From Rhizomicrobium electricum (GTDB lineage Bacteria; Pseudomonadota; Alphaproteobacteria; Micropepsales; Micropepsaceae), in NCBI RefSeq assembly GCF_011762045.1, contig NZ_JAASQS010000005.1, positions 1 through 64,000 on the forward strand: 64,000 bases of DNA, read 5' to 3'. The notes below the pieces were generated by a model. It was not told the origin of the DNA. It did not search any database and saw only the letters and a list, made by a program, of their open reading frames with translations. Below are positions 27,818 through 36,465 of this stretch, one piece after another. The translations under genes were made by a program, and so were the position numbers. How positions within the stretch are numbered: the first letter of the stretch is position 1; the number at the start of each line of letters is the position of its first letter.

Positions 27818-27862
27818 GAGCGTTTTCCGGGGAAACGGTTTTCCGTTCGAAAACGCGACAAC
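27818..27862. repeat. Dispersed palindromic repeat upstream of rpmF
   Basis: AGCGTTTTCC, then GGTTTTCCGTTCGAAAACGC form an imperfect hairpin in the leader of rpmF. The sequence is a diverged copy of the 54-base unit repeated at 62761-62868, in the opposite orientation: both share CGGTTTTCCGT, the flanking AAA-CGCGACAAC and the AGCG start. Confidence 0.65.
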
Positions 27863-27961
27863 TCAAGAATGCGGCCGGAAGGATCCAGCCGCACAAGGCA
27901 AAAGCAGGCGCGGGAGGTAGCAGGAAACCCCCTCCCGATTCAAGCACCTATTCCGGCGGAA

Positions 27962-28498
27962 TTAGTCGCGGTCCTTCAGGGCCTTAAGGACGGCAAACGG
28001 GCTTGACTGCGGCGTCTCGGGCTCAACCGGAGGCGTAAACGCCACGCCGGGCTTGCGCGGGTAAGGATCGATCGCCAGGACAAATTCCTCCAGCAACGGC
28101 GCCGCGAGGTCGTAATCCAGGCTCAATATGGTTTCCGGAACATCGTCGTCCCCCGCCGCGAGGGTAAGTTCCGCGACAGTTTCCTGCGGCAGACGCGGGG
28201 CCTGCTGCAGTTCCCGAGCGATCTCCCGGCTGATACGGCTTTCCACCGGCTCCAGGGTCACGACGCAGCTCTGGACGACATCTGCCGTCAGATTCGCCTC
28301 GTAATTGAAACGCGTTTGCGACAAGCGGCGCAGGCCGACCGTGGCTGTAAACCGCTTCACCGAATCGATCCCCGCCCATTTGGCCAGCTTGGGCAGGTCC
28401 TCGGGGCTGGCTTCCACGACGACCTCGGCGCCGGCCTGCGACAGGTCGGACAGGTCGAAGATATGCTGCAAGGGCGGTTCGATGTGTTTCATGTTCAT
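27962..28498 (-). CDS. DUF177 (YceD-like) protein
   Basis: About 178 residues from the ATG at 28498. The protein belongs to DUF177/YceD, encoded next to rpmF in most bacteria and linked to 23S rRNA maturation and L32 in the family. The signature is LTADVVQSCVVTLEPVESRI, with the C-x-x-x-x-x-P type strand, and a C-terminal acidic region (DPYPRKPGVAFTPP). It follows the cytochrome bc1 chaperone gene after two bases. The frame is open far upstream of 28498, but that part is the neighbouring gene in another phase. Confidence 0.88.
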   Translation of the reverse strand: MNMKHIEPPLQHIFDLSDLSQAGAEVVVEASPEDLPKLAKWAGIDSVKRFTATVGLRRLSQTRFNYEANLTADVVQSCVVTLEPVESRISREIARELQQAPRLPQETVAELTLAAGDDDVPETILSLDYDLAAPLLEEFVLAIDPYPRKPGVAFTPPVEPETPQSSPFAVLKALKDRD

Positions 28499-28500
28499 TC

Positions 28501-29010
28501 CTAGTCCGTGGGGGCCCCATCCGGCAGGGGTCCGAAGTCCAAATCCCCCTCCCCGGCGGCCGCCAACCGCGTCCGCACCCGGCTTATATAGGAACTCATG
28601 ACGGCCGCAGCCGGCGTCTCGGTGCCGCGGTAAAGATTGCGCACCAGCGCTTGCCGCAAGCCCTCGCCGTCTCCGGCGTCGTCGTAGGCCTTCAAGCGGC
28701 CGTAGAACGCATCGGCGAATTTCTTCATGCGCCGGCCCATGCCCATGTCGCCCGCCCCCATCTCGCGCAACGCCTCGTCGAGGCCGACGAAAATGCGGTT
28801 CACCAAGGCTTGCGCCAAAACGTCGTCGGGCCGGATCCGCCCCAGCAATGCCCAGGCGTGCAGCACCAACAGATCGAAGCGCCCGTCGAGCGTGTCGGGC
28901 ACATCGAACCTTGCGAAAAAGACAGGTTCGCGCGCACGCCGAACCAGCGCGACGTAATGGCGTTCCGCCGCATCCCTGGCCTGCTTGCTCCTGACGAACG
29001 CGTTCAGCAT
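28501..29010 (-). CDS. Ubiquinol-cytochrome c chaperone family protein (CBP3/UQCC1-like)
   Basis: A 169-residue helical protein of the family involved in assembly of cytochrome b into complex III. The pattern YVALVRRAREPVFFARFDVP, DGRFDLLVLHAWALLGR and LVNRIFVGLDEALREMGAGD is characteristic, as is GMGRRMKKFADAFYGRLKAY. It is found in mitochondria and Alphaproteobacteria. It forms an operon with DUF177 and is divergent from bamE, sharing a gap of about 80 bases. Confidence 0.92.
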   Translation of the reverse strand: MLNAFVRSKQARDAAERHYVALVRRAREPVFFARFDVPDTLDGRFDLLVLHAWALLGRIRPDDVLAQALVNRIFVGLDEALREMGAGDMGMGRRMKKFADAFYGRLKAYDDAGDGEGLRQALVRNLYRGTETPAAAVMSSYISRVRTRLAAAGEGDLDFGPLPDGAPTD

Positions 29011-29089
29011 GATACAGCCTTAACTTCCGGCGCCCTTGCATGCGGCGTCCGGCAAGGCTAGCACATCCACCTCGGCAAGAGGGCCCAGT

Positions 29090-29563
29090 ATGAAGAAGGT
29101 CGTGCTTTTTGTGGCGGCGAGTATCGCTCTGGCGGGCTGTTCGCCGGTGATTTCCAACCGCGGCTATCTTGAAAATCAGGACGCCGAAGCCGGCATTGCC
29201 GCCGGCGTCGATACCAAGACGACGATCGAGCAGAAGCTCGGCGATCCTTCCGTGCAAGCCGCGTTCGGCACCGACGCCTGGTACTACATCAGCCAGCAGG
29301 AACGTCAGGTCGCCTTCTTCGATCCGACCATCACCTCGCGCCACATCCTTGCGATCTATTTCGACAAGGAGGGCAAGGTCAGCGACATGAAGCACTTCGG
29401 CCTGGAAGACGGCAACGTGGTGGCGTTCGAGTCGCGTACCACCCCGACCCGCGGCCGCGAGATGACCTTCCTGCAGCAGCTCTTCAACGCCACGCCCGGC
29501 ATGCCCGGCGCGCAGGACCAGCAGGAGCGCAATCCCGGCGGCGGCGGCGGCCCCGGACGCTGA
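29090..29563 (+). CDS. bamE: Outer-membrane assembly lipoprotein BamE (SmpA/OmlA)
   Basis: About 157 residues from the ATG at 29090. The lipoprotein signal peptide ends in the lipobox LAGC (FVAASIALAGCSPV). The SmpA/OmlA fold is visible: GYLENQDAEAGIAAG (where the family has the G-x-x turn), TKTTIEQKLGDPSVQAAFG, WYYISQQERQ and LAIYFDKEGKVSDMKHF. BamE is a small subunit of the beta-barrel assembly complex. The C-terminus is a glycine-rich tail. It is transcribed away from the bc1 chaperone gene. Confidence 0.92.
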   Translation: MKKVVLFVAASIALAGCSPVISNRGYLENQDAEAGIAAGVDTKTTIEQKLGDPSVQAAFGTDAWYYISQQERQVAFFDPTITSRHILAIYFDKEGKVSDMKHFGLEDGNVVAFESRTTPTRGREMTFLQQLFNATPGMPGAQDQQERNPGGGGGPGR

Positions 29564-29755
29564 TCGTCTGGATACGGAGTTTTCCGACGGCTCGCGAGGC
29601 ACCCCGCGGGCCGTTTTCGTTTGGTTTGTATGCAGCGCTTCCGGCCGGTGCCGGACATGGCGCGGCATGAGACATCCGTGTACTATACACGCATTGGTCG
29701 TGTAGCCGCTACGGCGCGGCTTCCGTGCGTCCAGCAACGCCGGAGGAGACCTTCC

Positions 29756-30142
29756 ATGCGAAAACTGATTTTCCTTTCTGCTTGCGTAGTGCTTTGCGCC
29801 ACGAGCGCCGATGCCGCGACATGGATTGCGCGCTGCAACGACGGGCAGCACCTGCAATACAATCAGACGGTCGGCGGCGGCGGTATTCTCTATCTTTGGA
29901 CGACCGACGGCGTCATTCCCGGAACGGGAACCCAAATGGCCGTGCTGAAGCAGACCTCGCTCAGCGCCACCGCCATTTGCGGCACCGTCACGGGCAATCC
30001 GACCCTGCCGGGCGGCGCGCCCCTCACCCAGCTCTGCGCCAACAAAGCCAAAGGCACGATCACCATCAAATGGCAGAGCCCGATTGCGCCGGCGGCCATT
30101 AAAGAAGGGCTGTTCTGCAAAGCCAACGTGACCATCAACTGA
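29756..30142 (+). CDS. Small secreted hypothetical protein
   Basis: A 128-residue protein with a Sec signal peptide (KLIFLSACVVLCATSADA) cleaved before ATWIARC. The start at 29756 has CGGAGGAGAC upstream. The mature domain of about 108 residues has four cysteines (ARCNDG, TAICGT, TQLCANK, LFCKAN), which suggests two disulfides, and a glycine-rich turn (TVGGGGILYLW). I do not recognise a family. It stands alone between bamE and the terminator of hppA. Confidence 0.75.
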   Translation: MRKLIFLSACVVLCATSADAATWIARCNDGQHLQYNQTVGGGGILYLWTTDGVIPGTGTQMAVLKQTSLSATAICGTVTGNPTLPGGAPLTQLCANKAKGTITIKWQSPIAPAAIKEGLFCKANVTIN

Positions 30143-30167
30143 TCGATCGGGCGCTCACGCCAAACAA

Positions 30168-30195
30168 AAAGGGCCGGGATTGCTCCCGGCCCTTT
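30168..30195 (-). terminator. Rho-independent terminator of hppA
   Basis: A perfect 12-base stem, AAAGGGCCGGGA with TCCCGGCCCTTT, around the loop TTGC. On the minus strand it is followed by a T-rich stretch, as expected for termination of hppA. It also lies just behind the rightward secreted-protein gene and may act weakly on that strand. Confidence 0.85.
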
Positions 30196-30217
30196 CGCAT
30201 TGGTTAGTCGATCAGGA

Positions 30218-32353
30218 TCAGTGCGCCAACGCGGCGAGAAGGAGCAGCGCGACGATGTTGGTGATCTTGATCATCGGGTTGACGGCCGGGCCGGCGGTGT
30301 CCTTGTAGGGATCGCCGACGGTGTCGCCCGTGACGGCAGCCTTGTGGGCGTCAGAGCCCTTGCCGCCGTAGTGGCCGTCTTCGATGTACTTCTTGGCGTT
30401 GTCCCAAGCGCCGCCGCCCGAGGTCATCGAGATGGCGACGAACAAGCCGGTGACGATCACGCCGATCAGCATGGCGCCGACGGCATTGAAGGCATCAACC
30501 TTGTTGTTGGTGACGAAGTACACGACGAAGTACAGCACGATCGGGCTGAGGACCGGCAGCAGCGACGGGATCTGCATTTCCTTGATCGCCGCCTTGGTCA
30601 GCATGTCCACGGCGCGGCCGTAGTCAGGCTTCTGCGTGCCTTCCATGATGCCGGGCATCGCCTTGAACTGGCGACGGACTTCCTCGACCACTGCACCGGC
30701 CGCACGGCCCACCGCAGTCATCGCGATGCCGCCGAACAGGTACGGCAGCAAGCCGCCGAAGAACAGGCCGACGATCACCCACGGATTGTCGAGACCGAAG
30801 GTCGGAACCTCGACGCCCTGGAAGTAGGTGAAGGTGTCGTTGTGCGCCACGAAGTACTTCAGGTCTTCGGTATAGGCGGCAAACAGAACCAGCGCGCCCA
30901 GACCGGCCGAACCGATGGCATAGCCCTTGGTCACGGCCTTGGTGGTGTTGCCCACCGCGTCGAGGGCGTCGGTCGTCTTGCGAACGTCGCCTTCCAGGCC
31001 TGCCATTTCGGCGATGCCGCCGGCGTTGTCGGTAACCGGACCGAAGGCGTCGAGCGCCACGATCATGCCGGCCAGCGACAGCATGGTCGACACCGCGATG
31101 GCGATGCCGAACAGACCCGCAAGCAGGTAGGTGATGATGATGCCGACGCAGATCACGACTGCCGGCATGGCGGTCGATTCCATCGACACCGCAAGACCCT
31201 GAATGACGTTCGTGCCGTGGCCGGTGACGGAGGCCTTGGCAATCACGTTGACCGGACGCTTGCCCGTGCCGGTGTAGTACTCGGTGATGATGACGATCAG
31301 GCCGGTGATGGCCAGACCGACAGCGCCGCACCAGAACAGGTCGAGGCCGGTGAAGGCCTTGTCGCCGATGGTCAAAGCCGCAGCAGTACCGCCGCCGGGG
31401 ATCAACCGGTCGATCAGGACATAGAGGCCGGCCAGCGACAGCACGCCGGTGGCGACGACGCCCTTGTACATGGCGCCCATGATGTTGTTGGACTTGCCGA
31501 GGCGGACAAAGAACGTGCCGATGATCGAGGTGATGATCGACATGCCGTTGATGGCCAGAGGCAGAAGCATGAACGCGGTTTTCTGCTCGCCGACGAAATA
31601 GATCGAGGCGAGAACCATCGTGGCGACCGTGGTCACCGCATAGGTTTCGAACAGGTCGGCGGCCATGCCGGCGCAGTCGCCGACGTTGTCGCCCACGTTG
31701 TCCGCAATGGTGGCCGGGTTGCGCGGATCGTCTTCCGGAATGCCCGCTTCGACCTTGCCCACCATGTCGCCGCCGACGTCCGCACCCTTGGTGAAGATGC
31801 CGCCGCCGAGACGGGCGAAGATGGAGATCAGCGAGGCGCCGAAGCCCAGGGCCACGAGGGCGTTCTGAACCGTACGGGCCTGCACTTCGTCAGCGAGACT
31901 GAGGCCGAGGCCTTGCGTCAGGACGAGGTAGTAGCCGGCAACGCCGATGAGGCCGAGACCGACCACCAGAAGGCCGGTCACAGCGCCGGAGCGGAACGCC
32001 ATCGAAAGGCCCATCGCCAGACCCTGGCGGGAGGCTTCCGCGGTGCGGACATTGGCGCGCACCGAAACGTTCATGCCGACATAACCGGCCGCGCCCGAGA
32101 GCGTCGCGCCGATCAGGAAGCCGACAGCGCTCGTCCAGCCAAGCAGGAAGAACGCGACGACGAAGATCACCACGCCGACGATGCCGATCGTAGTGTACTG
32201 ACGGTTGAGGTAGGCGCGAGCGCCTTCCTGGATGGCGGCCGCGATTTCCTGCATGCGAGGCGTGCCGGCGCTCTTTGAGAGCACCGAACGAACCGTCAGT
32301 CCGCCGTAGACCAACGCCGCCAGGCCACAAGCCAAGACGATATAAAGTTCCAT
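30218..32353 (-). CDS. hppA: Membrane-bound proton-translocating pyrophosphatase
   Basis: A 711-residue pump with about 16 membrane helices that couples pyrophosphate hydrolysis to proton export. Substrate-site motifs include [20 protein letters not shown] and [19 protein letters not shown]. The GNTTKA motif has lysine where K+-dependent forms have alanine, so this is the K+-independent class. The C-terminal substrate motif is also present ([17 protein letters not shown]). A strong terminator follows. It acts in the inner membrane as an energy-saving pump. Confidence 0.97.
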   Translation of the reverse strand: MELYIVLACGLAALVYGGLTVRSVLSKSAGTPRMQEIAAAIQEGARAYLNRQYTTIGIVGVVIFVVAFFLLGWTSAVGFLIGATLSGAAGYVGMNVSVRANVRTAEASRQGLAMGLSMAFRSGAVTGLLVVGLGLIGVAGYYLVLTQGLGLSLADEVQARTVQNALVALGFGASLISIFARLGGGIFTKGADVGGDMVGKVEAGIPEDDPRNPATIADNVGDNVGDCAGMAADLFETYAVTTVATMVLASIYFVGEQKTAFMLLPLAINGMSIITSIIGTFFVRLGKSNNIMGAMYKGVVATGVLSLAGLYVLIDRLIPGGGTAAALTIGDKAFTGLDLFWCGAVGLAITGLIVIITEYYTGTGKRPVNVIAKASVTGHGTNVIQGLAVSMESTAMPAVVICVGIIITYLLAGLFGIAIAVSTMLSLAGMIVALDAFGPVTDNAGGIAEMAGLEGDVRKTTDALDAVGNTTKAVTKGYAIGSAGLGALVLFAAYTEDLKYFVAHNDTFTYFQGVEVPTFGLDNPWVIVGLFFGGLLPYLFGGIAMTAVGRAAGAVVEEVRRQFKAMPGIMEGTQKPDYGRAVDMLTKAAIKEMQIPSLLPVLSPIVLYFVVYFVTNNKVDAFNAVGAMLIGVIVTGLFVAISMTSGGGAWDNAKKYIEDGHYGGKGSDAHKAAVTGDTVGDPYKDTAGPAVNPMIKITNIVALLLLAALAH

Positions 32354-32477
32354 GGTTTCCCCTTGCTTCCGAATTTTCGACCAACCGAAGGGCGTGGTCT
32401 GATTTGTCCAGGACAGGCCGGAAACCTGCCGGGCAGAAGGCGTGGGGTGTATGCCAAATGGCTAACGGACACGCAAC

Positions 32478-33032
32478 TTAGTGCGACGGTCCGGACACAG
32501 GTTTCGATGTCGCGCCTTCAGAAGAGGCATTTTTGGCGCCTCCGTCAGGCTTTGCCCCACCATCGGGGGTTGCCGCCGCGGGGGCCTGCTCGGTGGGAGG
32601 AACCGCTCCCGTCGTCGAATCGCCTGGATGCAGCGGGGCGAACTTGATCTCCATGAACAGCATCGCCCGGACGGTCTGGTTCCCGACGATCCGCTTCGCC
32701 ACCTCGGTCAGCCGGGCGCTCAGCAAATCCTTATCGATTTCCTTGGGATCGGAGGCGAGCGAAACCGGCCTGCTGTTCACCTCCCTGACGAAGGCATCCT
32801 GGATGAAAGCGAGCTTCTCGCGGACCCGGATGCTGCCCGCGGGCGACGTGCAAATCAGCTTGCTGGCAACATAGTTATAGCCGAGCAGATCGCCGTCCTT
32901 GCTCATCGGAACCATCAGGAACGGCATTTCCACGGACGTTCCGGGCTCGGGCGGCTTCTTGGCATGCTCCGCCCCCCAGGCCGGATAGGCCAGACAGAGC
33001 GCAAAAACGAACAGGACGACGCTGCGAAGCAT
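32478..33032 (-). CDS. Exported conserved hypothetical protein, weakly FliL-like
   Basis: A 184-residue protein with a Sec signal peptide (SVVLFVFALCLAYPAWG) and a domain containing VEMPFLMVPMSKDGDLLGY, VREKLAFIQDAFVREVNS and RLTEVAKRIVGNQTVRAML. The pattern, with a strand, a long helix and a final strand, recalls the periplasmic domain of FliL, but no flagellar gene is adjacent. The last 50 residues are low-complexity (alanine, proline, glycine, serine). It lies between thiL and hppA on the same strand. Confidence 0.7.
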   Translation of the reverse strand: MLRSVVLFVFALCLAYPAWGAEHAKKPPEPGTSVEMPFLMVPMSKDGDLLGYNYVASKLICTSPAGSIRVREKLAFIQDAFVREVNSRPVSLASDPKEIDKDLLSARLTEVAKRIVGNQTVRAMLFMEIKFAPLHPGDSTTGAVPPTEQAPAAATPDGGAKPDGGAKNASSEGATSKPVSGPSH

Positions 33033-33098
33033 GCCGGCAAGACTAGGCAGTCATGGCTAACAGGACGTTACCGCAGCCCGGCCGGGCCGGATTTTGGT

Positions 33099-34034
33099 TC
33101 AGAAATGCGTAAAGCCAGGCCGGATCACCGGAATTTCGCGCCCCTCGCGGTCGAGGAGAACGACGCCCTGCCCCGGCTCGACACGCCCGATGCAGGTCAC
33201 CGGCAGGTCTGCCGTCACCGGCGATGACGCCGTGAATGCAATTTCGTAATCGTCGCCGGCGGTGGCGGCGCACACGATATCGGGATCGAACCGGACAAGC
33301 GCCGCGGAGCGCGGAATAGCCTCCGCCTCGACGACGATTCGCACGCCGGAGGTCTCGGCGATATGTCCCAGATCGGCGATCAGCCCGTCAGAAACGTCCA
33401 GAGAGGCATTGGCGATGCCGCGGAGCTTGGGTCCGAGGCTCACGCGCGGCGTCGGCTGGCGATAGCGGCCGATCAGAAACGCCGCGTCGGTATCGCCGCC
33501 GGTCTTGCCTTGCAGAATCGCCAGCCCTGCCCCGGCATCGCCGATGGTGCCGCTGACAAAGACGTGATCGCCCGGCTTGGCACCGGAGCGGCGAATCATG
33601 GCGCCGCGGGGAGCGCGCCCGAGCGCCGTGATGGCAATCGTCAGCGGTCCCGGCGTCGCGGTGGTATCGCCGCCCAGCAGTGAAACGCCGAACGCTTTCT
33701 GATCCTCGGCGAGGCCCCGCGCGAATTCCGCGAGCCATGCATCGTCGACCGATTGTGGCAAAGCCAAGGCAAGCAAATATCCGACCGGCTCGGCGCCCTT
33801 GGCCGCAAGATCCGACAGGTTCACGCGCAGAGCTTTGGAAGCGATCAGGTTGGGCGGATCGTCGGGCAGAAAGTGAACGCCGGCCGTCAATGCATCGGCC
33901 GTCACGATCAGCTCGCGGCCAGCCGTTTCCTCGAGCACCGCTGCATCGTCAGTGAGCGCCAGCGCGCCGGGGTGTGTCGCCAGAGGCACAAAATACTTTG
34001 CGATTAAACCGAATTCAGAAAGCGCGTCCGGCAT
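33099..34034 (-). CDS. thiL: Thiamine-monophosphate kinase
   Basis: A 311-residue enzyme that phosphorylates thiamine phosphate to thiamine diphosphate with ATP. It belongs to the PurM/SelD/ThiL fold: EFGLIAKYFVPLA at the start, LTDDAAVL and VTADALTAGVHF (metal-binding aspartates), LRVNLSDLAAKGAEPVGYL, LLGGDTTATPGPLTI, DVSDGLIADLGHIAE and ATAGDDYEIAFTA. All are ThiL hallmarks. Its position downstream of nusB is common in Alphaproteobacteria. Confidence 0.96.
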   Translation of the reverse strand: MPDALSEFGLIAKYFVPLATHPGALALTDDAAVLEETAGRELIVTADALTAGVHFLPDDPPNLIASKALRVNLSDLAAKGAEPVGYLLALALPQSVDDAWLAEFARGLAEDQKAFGVSLLGGDTTATPGPLTIAITALGRAPRGAMIRRSGAKPGDHVFVSGTIGDAGAGLAILQGKTGGDTDAAFLIGRYRQPTPRVSLGPKLRGIANASLDVSDGLIADLGHIAETSGVRIVVEAEAIPRSAALVRFDPDIVCAATAGDDYEIAFTASSPVTADLPVTCIGRVEPGQGVVLLDREGREIPVIRPGFTHF

Positions 34035-34221
34035 GCTTGAAACCCTCGAAACGGCACTTACATGGAAGTCATCGTAAACAGCACAAAAGGACGTTGAAAG
34101 CGCCGCCTCCCGGACGTGATTTTGCCACGATAATGCCCCGACCGGTGGCCACCTTCGCGTGCAACAGAACGGAAGTTCACGGCGTTTCTAAAACGTACGA
34201 CCGAAACCTTTGGAGAGTGTC

Positions 34222-34365
34222 ATGGCCCGTCCCGCCCCAACAGCCCGTCAGAACGCCGAAGGCGGCGTCGTCCGCACGGTCGTGGTCAGCGCGCTCGGCC
34301 TGCTCCCGATGGGCGTCGTCTCCGGCATGATGTTGATGCAGATCTTCGGGTACTGGACGTACTAG
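34222..34365 (+). CDS. Small single-pass membrane protein of 47 residues
   Basis: A short reading frame on the strand opposite to its neighbours. It starts with ATG behind GGAGAG (nine bases upstream) and ends with TAG at 34363-34365. The product begins MARPAPTARQNAEGG, then has a hydrophobic helix (VVVSALGLLPMGVVSGMMLM) and ends in an aromatic tail (IFGYWTY). The good ribosome binding site, clean membrane helix and location between the divergent thiL and convergent nusB argue for a real gene. I do not know its function. Confidence 0.6.
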   Translation: MARPAPTARQNAEGGVVRTVVVSALGLLPMGVVSGMMLMQIFGYWTY

Positions 34366-34386
34366 TCCGCCGCGAACGGCATTCCA

Positions 34387-34872
34387 TCAAAACTGATCGT
34401 CCGGCGCCTCGCCGCCGAATTCTTCCGGCCGCTTGAGATGAGCGAGCTTGTCGAGGGCGGCGTTGATGAACGGCGCTCCATCCTCGGCTTCGAAGATGTG
34501 GGTCAGAGAGACGTATTCGTCGATCACCACTTTCGCCGGAACATCGCGGCGCGCGAGGATTTCGTAAGCACCGGCGCGCATGATGGCGCGCAACAACGAA
34601 TCCACGCGGCTCAGGCGCCAATTCTTGGCGAGACACTTGGCGATTTCCTTGTCGATCTCCTGCTGACGCGCCGGCACGCCGTGCACGATGTCGGAGAAGA
34701 ACTCCGCGTCGGGCTCGCCGGGCGTGACTTCGTTCTCGCGGCCGAAGCGGAATTCGACGAATTCCGCCGTGATGTCGTCGGCCGCCTCCTCCGATATCTC
34801 CATTTGATAGAGGGCCTGCACCGCAGCAATGCGTGCGGCGCTGCGTGCACCGGGAAGTCCGTCGTCGTTCAT
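34387..34872 (-). CDS. nusB: Transcription antitermination factor NusB
   Basis: About 161 residues from the ATG at 34872, shortly after ribH. It has the NusB helical pattern: ARIAAVQALYQMEIS near the N-terminus, KNWRLSRVDSLLRAIMRAGAYEIL in the middle, and DVPAKVVIDEYVSLTHIFEAE followed by PFINAALDKLA at the end. NusB with NusE binds boxA in rRNA leader transcripts. The gene order ribH-nusB is conserved widely. Confidence 0.96.
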   Translation of the reverse strand: MNDDGLPGARSAARIAAVQALYQMEISEEAADDITAEFVEFRFGRENEVTPGEPDAEFFSDIVHGVPARQQEIDKEIAKCLAKNWRLSRVDSLLRAIMRAGAYEILARRDVPAKVVIDEYVSLTHIFEAEDGAPFINAALDKLAHLKRPEEFGGEAPDDQF

Positions 34873-34883
34873 CGTCAGTCCGT

Positions 34884-35342
34884 TCACTTGCGCATTCCGA
34901 GGCGGCTGCGCAGCGTTATCAGCGACAGGCAGGCGCGCGCGGCGTCGCCACCCTTGTCGGCCTGCTCGCGATCGGCGCGCACCAGCGCCTGCTCCTCGTT
35001 TTCGACGGTCAGGATGCCGTTGCCGACGCACAGACCGTAATTGATGCCGAGATCGACCAGGGCGCGGGCGGATTGTCCGGCCACGATGTCGAAATGGTAA
35101 GTCTCCCCGCGAATGACGCAGCCGAGCGCGATGAAGCCGTCATAATGCTTGCCGCCGTGCTCGCCGCCCTTCATCGCGAGGTAGATCGCCGGCGGAATCT
35201 CCAGCGCGCCGGGCACCGACACGCTGTCGAAAAACGCTCCGCCCCGCTCCAGCGCCGCCGTGGCGCCGTCGAGCAGCAACCGGGAAATCTCCGGATAGAA
35301 GGTCGCCTCAACAATCAGGATGTTGGGCTTGAGATCAGTCAC
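34884..35342 (-). CDS. ribH: 6,7-dimethyl-8-ribityllumazine synthase
   Basis: About 152 residues from the GTG at 35342, which overlaps the ribBX stop. It condenses the pyrimidine intermediate with dihydroxybutanone phosphate. Family motifs: ILIVEATFYPEISRLLLDGA, VPGALEIPPAIYLAM, GFIALGCVIRGETYHFDIVA (with the catalytic histidine region) and GLCVGNGILTVENEEQALVR. It forms an icosahedral or pentameric shell in other species. It belongs to the ribD-ribE-ribBX-ribH-nusB operon. Confidence 0.96.
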   Translation of the reverse strand: MTDLKPNILIVEATFYPEISRLLLDGATAALERGGAFFDSVSVPGALEIPPAIYLAMKGGEHGGKHYDGFIALGCVIRGETYHFDIVAGQSARALVDLGINYGLCVGNGILTVENEEQALVRADREQADKGGDAARACLSLITLRSRLGMRK

Positions 35343-36465
35343 GTCCGCGGATCGGGTGCGTGCCGACGACGTTGAGGCCGTAACCATCGAGTGCCACCAC
35401 TTTCTTTTCGGGGGTATCGGTGAGGAGGATCATGTTCCGGATGCCGAGGTCGAGCAAGATCTGGGCGCCGACGCCCGCTTCCTTGACCCGCCGCCGGTCT
35501 TCCTCGGAAAGCCGCTTCAGGACCATATCGGTCACGAAAGTTGCGCGCGGCTGCCGGAGAAGCACAACCACGCCGCGGCCCTGATGCGCAATGATGCGCA
35601 TGGACTCCGCCATGCGGTCGCGCGCGGCATGGGCGTCGCCGAGGATGTCGTTGAGCACGTTGATCGCGTGCATGCGGACGAATATCGGATCGTCGCCGGA
35701 GATATCGCCTTTGATGAGCACGATGTGTTCGGCGTATTCGATGGTGTTGACATAGACAACCATCTTCCAGTCGCCGCCGTAATGGCTGGAGAACACCGAC
35801 TCTGCGGTGCGCTGGATGAAATGATCGAACTTGCGCCGGTGGGCGATAAGGTCGGCAATGGTGCCGATCTTGAGGCCGTGGAGTTGGGCGAAGGTCACCA
35901 AGTCCGGCAGCCGCGCCATGGTGCCGTCGTCGTTCATCACCTCGCAGATCACACCTGACGGATTGAGGCCCGCCAGTCGCGAGAAATCGACGGCCGCTTC
36001 GGTGTGCCCGGCGCGAACCAGCGTGCCGCCCTCGCGTGCTACCAGCGGGAAGACGTGACCGGGCATTACGATGTCGTCCGGCCCCTTGGTGGGATCAATG
36101 GCCACCGCAACGGTGTGGGCGCGGTCGTGGGCGGAAATGCCGGTCGAAACCCCCTCCTTGGCCTCGATCGAAACCGTGAAGGCGGTACGGTGCGGCGCGG
36201 CGTTGAACTGCGTCATCATCGGAATCTGCAGTTTCTCGGCGCGCTCCTGGGTCAGGGCGAGGCAGATCAATCCGCGGCCGAACTTGGCCATGAAGTTGAT
36301 CGCTTCCGGCGTGCACATCTGGGCCGGGATATAGAGGTCGCCCTCGTTCTCGCGGTCCTCGGCGTCGGTCAGGATCACCATCTTGCCGTTGCGCACGGTT
36401 TCGATGATCTCTTCGACGGGCGAGATGTATTGATGGAAATGCGGAAGATCGTCGAGCGTGCTCAT
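35335..36465 (-). CDS. ribBX: RibBX: DHBP synthase fused to a degenerate GTP cyclohydrolase II domain
   Basis: A 376-residue protein. Residues 1-205 are 3,4-dihydroxy-2-butanone-4-phosphate synthase with the acidic metal loop DAEDRENEGDLYIPAQ and the typical MPGHVFPLVAREGGTLVRAGHTEAAVD-type region (positions 115-141), which makes the four-carbon unit from ribulose 5-phosphate. Residues 210-376 align with GTP cyclohydrolase II, but the three zinc cysteines are gone: the usual HSECLTGD is HAINVLND, RCDCG is HAARD, and RQEGRG is RQPRA. The second half therefore should lack cyclohydrolase activity. This matches the RibBX hybrids known in Proteobacteria. A separate ribA must lie elsewhere. Confidence 0.93.
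   Translation of the reverse strand: MSTLDDLPHFHQYISPVEEIIETVRNGKMVILTDAEDRENEGDLYIPAQMCTPEAINFMAKFGRGLICLALTQERAEKLQIPMMTQFNAAPHRTAFTVSIEAKEGVSTGISAHDRAHTVAVAIDPTKGPDDIVMPGHVFPLVAREGGTLVRAGHTEAAVDFSRLAGLNPSGVICEVMNDDGTMARLPDLVTFAQLHGLKIGTIADLIAHRRKFDHFIQRTAESVFSSHYGGDWKMVVYVNTIEYAEHIVLIKGDISGDDPIFVRMHAINVLNDILGDAHAARDRMAESMRIIAHQGRGVVVLLRQPRATFVTDMVLKRLSEEDRRRVKEAGVGAQILLDLGIRNMILLTDTPEKKVVALDGYGLNVVGTHPIRGRD

Noticed and set aside
28499..29935. Long leftward frame extending upstream of the DUF177 start
   Set aside because: Only the part to 28498 resembles DUF177. The rest lies over the bc1 chaperone gene in another phase and antisense to bamE.
30200..32278. 692-codon open frame on the plus strand
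   Set aside because: It is antisense to hppA, a clear pyrophosphatase with all motifs. Its composition is the histidine-, arginine- and aspartate-rich type seen opposite GC-rich membrane protein genes.
35335..36465. Annotation as bifunctional RibBA
   Set aside because: The cyclohydrolase half lacks all zinc cysteines, so naming it a functional RibA would mislead.
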